Part shown: positions 33,568-38,354 of the stretch, piece after piece | Layout of the letters: each line of letters begins with the position of its first letter | Position numbering within the stretch: the first letter of the stretch is position 1 | Assembly (NCBI GenBank): GCA_965603285.1 | Contig: CBFDCK010000016.1 | Span: forward strand, 1-38,354 | Direction: 5' to 3' | Length of the DNA stretch: 38,354 bases | Source: JAUWPO01 sp965603285 | GTDB lineage: Bacteria; Chloroflexota; Anaerolineae; Anaerolineales; UBA4823 | Made by a program: the position numbers and the translations under genes | Notes under the pieces: generated by a model | What the model was told of the DNA's origin: nothing | Database searches by the model: none | The model's input: the letters and a program-made list of their open reading frames with translations, nothing else

Positions 33568-34017
33568 TCATTGCCTGGGATAAATTCGGTAATGATTCAT
33601 ATCGTGTACGTACTTGATCTTCGGGGTAGTCTTGCTGGATATGAGATACTCCCTATCGGCAATATTTTCAATTAATATTCTAAGCCTGCCAGCTGTTACA
33701 TTATTAATAACCAGAAAATCTTCACCGCTGGTATCAGTTTGTTCTAATTGACTGAAACGATCAGTAAATACAATACGTGTGCTTGTGGGCCAAATGTCCG
33801 CGATTGTTCTAATGGTCTCCAATAATTCTTCTCGAATTCCATGCTCTTCAATGATCACAGCCTGCGGCTGAAAATTATCAGGAACTTGATCTATGAAATT
33901 AATATCGTCAATCACACAAACGTCGTCAACCAGAGGAATCGCCCTAAGGAGGGCTAATAAACCATTCCGGTAGATCCCGGGTTGCGAGATAACGATAATT
34001 TTTAAATTCTTTCCCAT
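33568..34017 (-). CDS. Stand-alone degenerate receiver-domain protein
   Basis: The 149-residue protein aligns with the receiver part of the NarL-type regulator next to it: IIVISQPGIYRNGLLALL here against VLIVDDHTVVRDGLQALI there. The acidic pair DD is replaced by Ser-Gln (11-12), and the phosphoacceptor place reads VIIEEHG (Glu57/58) instead of Asp. The Thr of FTD (85) is retained, but a clear conserved lysine is not. No DNA-binding domain follows. Such pseudo-receivers work without phosphorylation, often by binding a partner; Glu can mimic the phosphorylated state. No strong ribosome-binding site is seen. It lies 139 bases behind the regulator. Confidence 0.7.
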   Translation of the reverse strand: MGKNLKIIVISQPGIYRNGLLALLRAIPLVDDVCVIDDINFIDQVPDNFQPQAVIIEEHGIREELLETIRTIADIWPTSTRIVFTDRFSQLEQTDTSGEDFLVINNVTAGRLRILIENIADREYLISSKTTPKIKYVHDMNHYRIYPRQ

Positions 34018-34156
34018 TTAAATGGCTGCTCTTTGTTTTATATATGAGACTAATATGTTAAATCCTACTATTGAATATGCTTCCATGTATCGGCGGAATG
34101 ACTGATTTTCCTCCGCATCAGGCGCATGATATTATGACTAAGTAAGGCAGTTGGGG

Positions 34157-34846
34157 TTAATCTAAATCTGAATCGTCCTTTGTGTACGGGATGTGCGCGA
34201 TCCCTTCTCGCAGAGCGTACAAAGCAGCCTGTGTCCGATTTGAAAGACCCAATTTTGCTAAGATGTTAGTGATGTGGGTCCGCACTGTGCGTTCACTAAC
34301 AAAAAGGACGTCTGCGATTTCTTGATTGGTCTTTCCTAATGCGACCTGTTCGAGGATCTCAATTTCTCGTACAGTAAGGGCGTTATCTTTTGAAGCTTGT
34401 TCATCTTGGATTCGGATATCCAGCATCAGCCTTTTAGCAACTTCAGGCTGCAGCACTGGTTTGTTTTTATAGATGTCTCTAATAGCCTGGATCAGTTCTT
34501 CTGACGAGCTGTCCTTCATCAGGTATCCGGTCGCACCTGATTTGATGGCAGCAAAAACCTGGTGATCTTCTGCAAAGCTGGTAAGGATCAGTATACGTGC
34601 ATCGGGATTATCTTTTTTGATTTCAATCGTTGCCTGAATGCCATCCATATGGGGCATCACAAGGTCCATTAATATCACATCAGGATTGAGTTTTTTTACG
34701 AATTCCACCGCTTCGATCCCATCGCCGACCGCAGCGACCACATGCATGCTTCGTTCCGCAGAAATCAGTGCCTGCAAGCCATCCCTGACAACCGTGTGAT
34801 CATCGACAATCAGAACTGAAATGACCTCTTCATTCATTTTTTCCAT
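34157..34846 (-). CDS. NarL/LuxR family response regulator
   Basis: The 229-residue protein has a receiver domain with the acidic pair DD (15-16), phosphoacceptor Asp61 in ILMDLVMP, Thr89 and Lys111, and a LuxR-type helix-turn-helix at about 155-215 (LTVREIEILEQVALGKTNQE then SERTVRTHITNILAKL). It is the DNA-binding output of a two-component pair. Its ATG follows the TAA of the kinase gene directly (TAAATG), so translation is coupled and the kinase is its natural partner. The target genes are not known; the small-protein genes nearby are candidates by position only. Confidence 0.95.
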   Translation of the reverse strand: MEKMNEEVISVLIVDDHTVVRDGLQALISAERSMHVVAAVGDGIEAVEFVKKLNPDVILMDLVMPHMDGIQATIEIKKDNPDARILILTSFAEDHQVFAAIKSGATGYLMKDSSSEELIQAIRDIYKNKPVLQPEVAKRLMLDIRIQDEQASKDNALTVREIEILEQVALGKTNQEIADVLFVSERTVRTHITNILAKLGLSNRTQAALYALREGIAHIPYTKDDSDLD

Positions 34847-37006
34847 TTATATTGTTACCCTAATCCTTGTGCCCCAACCGGGGCGTGTGATAATCCGCAT
34901 ACTTCCATGCAGAAATTTTGCTCGCTGCTGCATGTTTATTAAACCCATACCTCCGTTCGAGGATCTATCTTCCAAACTGAAACCGCAGCCATTGTCAGTC
35001 ACTTCTAATTTAACTTGACCTTTCGCGGATAGCAACGAAACGGAAACTCTGGTCGCATTTGCGTGTTTGAGGGTGTTATTTAAGGCTTCCTCTGCAATTC
35101 GATACAGCTCAATTTCTGCCTCTTCATCCAGGTCGGGTTTTCCTTCCACAGAAAAATCAACCTCGATGCCCAAACGTTTTTCAACCGCCTCCAGGCGTCT
35201 TCGGAAGGCTTTTTCAAAACCCTGGTCCAGATAATCAACCGGATGCAGCTCATAAACCAAGAGGCGCATCTCTTTAAGGGCTTGCTGTGCGGTCTGGTCG
35301 ATGCTGTTCAGATGCCGCTCAACCAGGGATAGTTTTTTTTGTTCATACTCCCTAAGCCCCGCTCCGGCGAATAAAACCTGGCTGTATAACAACTGTGTCA
35401 CAGAATCGTGAAGTTCCCGAGCCAGTCGCTGCCGCTCATCCATGATAGCCGCTTGTTCAGCTTTTTTAACTAAACGGGTGCGCTCAATCGCTAAGCCGAC
35501 CTGGTCTGCAATTGTCGTCAGGAAGGTAAGATCATCGACTGTGTAATCCTCAATTGATCGTGTGAAGATGCTCAGTGTGCCAAGTGGTCGACCTTTCGTC
35601 CGAATAGGAGTACCTATGTAGGCATGATAAGGATTGGTAGTGTTATCTTTATAAATTTGATCGGGGAATGATGAGCCCGAAATATTAGAAATAACTACTG
35701 GGTTCTCAGAATAAACCAGTTTTTTCCAAAATTGCTCTTTCAAATCCAAAGTCCGGGTGGATTTTAACATGGCATTTGATAAGTCCCGTTGTGCACTCAG
35801 GATGAGTTCGTCTTCTTCACTGTTCAACAAGTGTATCGCACCCGTTTGGTCCTGCATGGTATCCAAGGTTTCATGCAGTATTCGATTTAGAAGTACATCC
35901 AAATCGACTGCCTCGCTCGTGATCGCATTGATCCGGTAAAGGGTTGATAGATGCTGTGTGCGCATGTTCACTTGTTCTTCCAGCGATTCTAAAATTGCTA
36001 CCCTTTGTAATGAAGATCCCGCAATCTCTGATAGAGCGGAAAAAAGATCGATGTCCTCATCTGAAAACTTCCGTTTGTCTTCAAAGCCTAAACTCAGAAT
36101 ACCGAATGTTTTGCCATTAGTCTTGAGTGGTATCAGGACAGCCGATTTTAACCCAGCGCACAGGGATTGATATATCTCCTGTGGGTGTCGTTCACGAAAT
36201 TCCACGACATCATCGATGATGACTGTCTGATTGGTCTGAAAAATCCCCCATAGCAAGTCTTCAGCATGTGGATGGTGAAGACCGATTAATTCTTCTTTGA
36301 GACTGTATTTAACAACCAGATAATATCCGCTTTCGTCAGTAAAGAAAATCGTCCCCTGCACAGCCCCGAATAGTTTAGATACTTGATCGACAATCGCGAA
36401 GAAAGTGGTTTCTGCGCTTTCAGTCTGCCCCAATGCGATGGTCATGGAGGACAGCACTTCAAGTTCTTCCGCCCGCCTGTGAGACTGCTCGTGCAGCCAG
36501 GCTCTTTCAAGCACCTTCATCGCCTGATCCATAAAAACCTGGACAGTTTTTGCATCTTCTGTTGTGTATGCTCCACTCTGTAGTGATCCCAGAGAAAGAA
36601 ACCCGATCATTTCCCCTTCAATAAAGAGGGGCGCTCCAATCCAGCCGTGTATTGATTCCATTTCAGACCAGCCCAAGAAGCGCCCATCTTTTTGGATATC
36701 TGGGACGATAACCGGACCTCTGGCATGATCCAGCTCCATAACTACAGGATGATCCTCAAAAGAAATGCCATGCAGTTCTTCCTGACCTATGTTTATTTTC
36801 TCGATCAAACCATATCGATAATATCCTTCCAGGAAGAAAAAACCTGCCCGGTCGTAGTCGATTAATTTGCGGATGTTAATAAGGAAAATTTCCAGGGTTT
36901 GGTTCACGTCAACTGCCCGCGCGAGGGCAGCCATCAAATCCCGCAGGATTTCTGCTTCCTGGGGGCTTTGTTGTTCAAATTCTTTTGCTTGTGTGTCTGC
37001 CTGCAT
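34847..37006 (-). CDS. Cytosolic sensor histidine kinase with three GAF domains (NarL/DegS type)
   Basis: The 719-residue protein has no membrane segment. Three GAF-like domains can be made out (about 20-180, 190-345 and 365-510; for example GWIGAPLFIEGEMIGFLSLG and SAVLIPLKTNGKTFGILSLG). They are followed by a HisKA_3 domain with RQRLARELHDSVTQ (phosphorylated His near 533) and an HATPase_c domain with EEALNNTLKHA, VTDNGCGF and GGMGLINMQQRA. This is the NarX/DegS class, which signals to NarL-type regulators. The GAF domains suggest sensing of a soluble ligand, redox state or light-absorbing cofactor; no cofactor cysteine can be assigned. ATG 37006 is used; a GTG at 37009 is possible. The ribosome-binding site is weak. 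Confidence 0.93.
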   Translation of the reverse strand: MQADTQAKEFEQQSPQEAEILRDLMAALARAVDVNQTLEIFLINIRKLIDYDRAGFFFLEGYYRYGLIEKINIGQEELHGISFEDHPVVMELDHARGPVIVPDIQKDGRFLGWSEMESIHGWIGAPLFIEGEMIGFLSLGSLQSGAYTTEDAKTVQVFMDQAMKVLERAWLHEQSHRRAEELEVLSSMTIALGQTESAETTFFAIVDQVSKLFGAVQGTIFFTDESGYYLVVKYSLKEELIGLHHPHAEDLLWGIFQTNQTVIIDDVVEFRERHPQEIYQSLCAGLKSAVLIPLKTNGKTFGILSLGFEDKRKFSDEDIDLFSALSEIAGSSLQRVAILESLEEQVNMRTQHLSTLYRINAITSEAVDLDVLLNRILHETLDTMQDQTGAIHLLNSEEDELILSAQRDLSNAMLKSTRTLDLKEQFWKKLVYSENPVVISNISGSSFPDQIYKDNTTNPYHAYIGTPIRTKGRPLGTLSIFTRSIEDYTVDDLTFLTTIADQVGLAIERTRLVKKAEQAAIMDERQRLARELHDSVTQLLYSQVLFAGAGLREYEQKKLSLVERHLNSIDQTAQQALKEMRLLVYELHPVDYLDQGFEKAFRRRLEAVEKRLGIEVDFSVEGKPDLDEEAEIELYRIAEEALNNTLKHANATRVSVSLLSAKGQVKLEVTDNGCGFSLEDRSSNGGMGLINMQQRAKFLHGSMRIITRPGWGTRIRVTI

Positions 37007-37087
37007 CACAGAGCCGTAAACTTGGAGGGATTATCCCCAAAAAAATATTGTGGTCTTGGCGGATATTCTATCTTACATTTCTGTTGA

Positions 37088-37903
37088 TCATAATTGGTGA
37101 GAGAGGAGTTTGTCAATTCTTTCTCGGAAACCTGCTTCACTCGCGCTCCCCAACAGGATTTCCCGAATGATGCCTTGATCATCGATAAAAAACGTGGTTG
37201 GCATAAAACCACCGATCCAATATTCCTTGAGCAAAAAATCGCCTTTATCCAAAAGCACGGGGTAGGTCAATGCCATCGAATTTACAGTCTCGTTTACCTT
37301 AGTAAGTTCATCCTGGTCAATTCCATTGACTGACAATAACATCATACCCTGGTCTTGATAGTCTTGAAAGATACTATCCAGGATTGGCAATTCAGTCATA
37401 CAAGGTACACACCATGTTACCCAATAGTTGATAACCACACTTTTTCCGCGCAACGCCGATAACTGCACTGTCTGACCATCGATCGTCTGAAGGGTAAAAT
37501 CAGGCGCCAGGTATCCAACTCGAGGTTCACCCGCTGGTATCTCAGCAGATTGTACTATTACTTCACTTGCTTCTGTGGGTACGACCTCTTCAGTGGGGAC
37601 TGCCTGAGTGGGTTGCGTGGTTATGGGGTCAACTTCACTGCTGGGAGCAGGCTCAATTTGTTCTGTTTCGACTTGTTGGGATGGCTGCACTTCTAGAGCT
37701 GCTTCACCCTTTTGAAGGACAGATTCCTCAATCGGGATCTCGGTGATGTTTTCGGCGATGTTATCGGCGATATTTTCGTTTGAGGTTGATTTGCTTGAAT
37801 TTTGACTTGAAACACTGTTATTACTGCAAGCAGTTATGGCAACAATGATCAAGCCTACCAATAAGAAAAGTGTTGTTTTAGCTTTAATTTTACCTAGTTT
37901 CAC
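37088..37903 (-). CDS. TlpA/ResA-like thioredoxin lipoprotein
   Basis: The 271-residue protein has a lipoprotein signal ending in AITAC (Cys26), a Ser/Asn/Glu/Pro-rich linker (27-125), and an AhpC/TSA-type thioredoxin domain with YLAPDFTLQTIDGQ, the active site WCVPC (165-169) and the cis-proline segment FMPTTFFIDD. Proteins of this kind reduce disulfides of cytochromes or other exported proteins on the outer face of the membrane. The cysteine-rich TadG-like protein is a speculative client. A TATAAT on the minus strand (plus 37942-37947) lies 39 bases before the start. Confidence 0.9.
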   Translation of the reverse strand: MKLGKIKAKTTLFLLVGLIIVAITACSNNSVSSQNSSKSTSNENIADNIAENITEIPIEESVLQKGEAALEVQPSQQVETEQIEPAPSSEVDPITTQPTQAVPTEEVVPTEASEVIVQSAEIPAGEPRVGYLAPDFTLQTIDGQTVQLSALRGKSVVINYWVTWCVPCMTELPILDSIFQDYQDQGMMLLSVNGIDQDELTKVNETVNSMALTYPVLLDKGDFLLKEYWIGGFMPTTFFIDDQGIIREILLGSASEAGFRERIDKLLSHQL

Positions 37904-37941
37904 TACTTACTCCAATAATCCAAAAAATTTTAGGTTCGTGG

Positions 37942-37947
37942 ATTATA
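37942..37947 (-). promoter_or_regulatory. Predicted -10 box for the thioredoxin gene
   Basis: On the minus strand GCGGTATAATCC places TATAAT 39 bases before the ATG at 37903. The -35 is not clear: TTGATA at plus 37959-37964 is only 11 bases away. The same GCGGTATAAT string occurs on the plus strand at 38016-38025. Confidence 0.4.
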
Positions 37948-38047
37948 CCGCCTCTCATTATCAAATTGATGATAAACTTACGTCTCTTACAGTAAATACT
38001 TCAAATGTATCCCTTGCGGTATAATTGAGGTTATGTCATAAGTCGTA

Positions 38048-38076
38048 TTGCTAAATGATGATTTTTCTTGTAAAAT
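38048..38076 (+). promoter_or_regulatory. Predicted promoter of the LysM small-protein gene
   Basis: TTGCTA (38048-38053) and TAAAAT (38071-38076) are separated by 17 bp. Transcription would start near 38083, leaving a leader of about 45 bases. A second -10-like TATAAT at 38020-38025 lacks a -35 partner. Confidence 0.45.
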
Positions 38077-38127
38077 AATGTCCACATTGGTTTCGTGGTT
38101 ATTCTAATAACTATCAAGGAGAAAAAA

Positions 38128-38334
38128 ATGAAAGTACGAACAGAAATTCAGGCCGGTGATGCATGCTACACCGTACAGTCAGGCGATAACCTCAGCTATA
38201 TTTCTAAAAAGTTCTATGGTAGCGAAGCGGCTGCTGATGTTAACGCGATCTATGAGTCTAACCGCAAGACAATAGGCGCCAATCCAAACCTGATTTACCC
38301 TGGACAGAAACTATACATCCCCAATTTAGTATAG
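38128..38334 (+). CDS. Small LysM protein with RTEIxAG N-terminal motif
   Basis: The 68-residue protein starts with MKVRTEIQAG and continues as one LysM domain: CYTVQSGDNLSYISKKFYGS, then a longer middle with YESNRKTIG, and YPGQKLYIPNLV at the end. The spacing fits the LysM subtype also seen in phage and BON-LysM proteins. There is no signal peptide. ATG 38128 is certain enough: AAGGAG (38116-38121) lies 6 bases before it. The first ten residues match MKIRTDLSAG of the small protein at 32832-33116, although the rest is unrelated. A cytosolic LysM protein would need another export route, or it acts on cell wall only after lysis or transport. Confidence 0.85.
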   Translation: MKVRTEIQAGDACYTVQSGDNLSYISKKFYGSEAAADVNAIYESNRKTIGANPNLIYPGQKLYIPNLV

Positions 38335-38354
38335 ATGGTCCATTAGTAAGTTAA

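Overview
The window reads as a chromosomal segment of a Chloroflexota bacterium, most likely Anaerolineae-like. This is inference. It rests on a Tad/Flp pilus locus that shows no outer-membrane secretin, Thr/Pro/Glu-rich lipoprotein and sortase-type linkers, moderate base composition, many glycan-assembly membrane proteins and an interspersed hairpin repeat. No rRNA, tRNA or CRISPR array was seen.

Region 1 (1-15015, + strand) is a cell-surface polysaccharide locus. It begins with the end of an ABC-2 export permease and a Wzt-type ATPase. Two methyltransferases, four glycosyltransferases, a WbaP/WcaJ-type initiating sugar-phosphate transferase, a large O-antigen-ligase/polymerase-like protein with a TPR tail and two further polytopic (GT-C-like) proteins follow. 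The stretch from about 750 to about 5500 is much more AT-rich than its flanks, and the change starts inside the Wzt gene. That suggests a swapped specificity cassette. A minus-strand fragment at 13090-13410 looks like the tail of a lost membrane glycosyltransferase.

Region 2 (15013-16353) is a decayed IS630-type element inserted exactly at the stop codon of the preceding gene. A 216-bp MITE-like deletion derivative of the same element follows, then a terminator.

Region 3 (16544-27198, + strand) is a Tad pilus operon: two almost identical flp pilins made by a 272-bp tandem duplication, two TadE-like pseudopilins, a TadG-like protein, CpaB, CpaE/TadZ, TadB, TadC, a membrane TPR-LysM protein and the CpaF/TadA motor ATPase. 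A hairpin-forming interspersed repeat lies between tadB and tadC. Secretin and prepilin peptidase are not in the window.

Region 4 (27216-29950, - strand) is a likely operon of a degenerate sortase, a trypsin-like/PDZ lipoprotein and a DUF192 protein. A possible transposase remnant and a Dpm1-like polyprenyl-phosphate sugar synthase (+) follow. The synthase could supply donor to the GT-C proteins of region 1.

Region 5 (31133-38354) holds an unidentified secreted 481-aa protein (-), two small proteins (-), a degenerate receiver protein, a NarL-type response regulator with its three-GAF histidine kinase, and a TlpA-like thioredoxin lipoprotein (all -). It ends with a 68-aa LysM protein (+). The two small proteins and the LysM protein share an N-terminal motif of the form [KH][VI]RT[DE][LI]xAG. 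Two of them begin with it directly, just after a strong ribosome-binding site. This shared leader-like element on otherwise different small proteins is the most novel-looking signal in the window.
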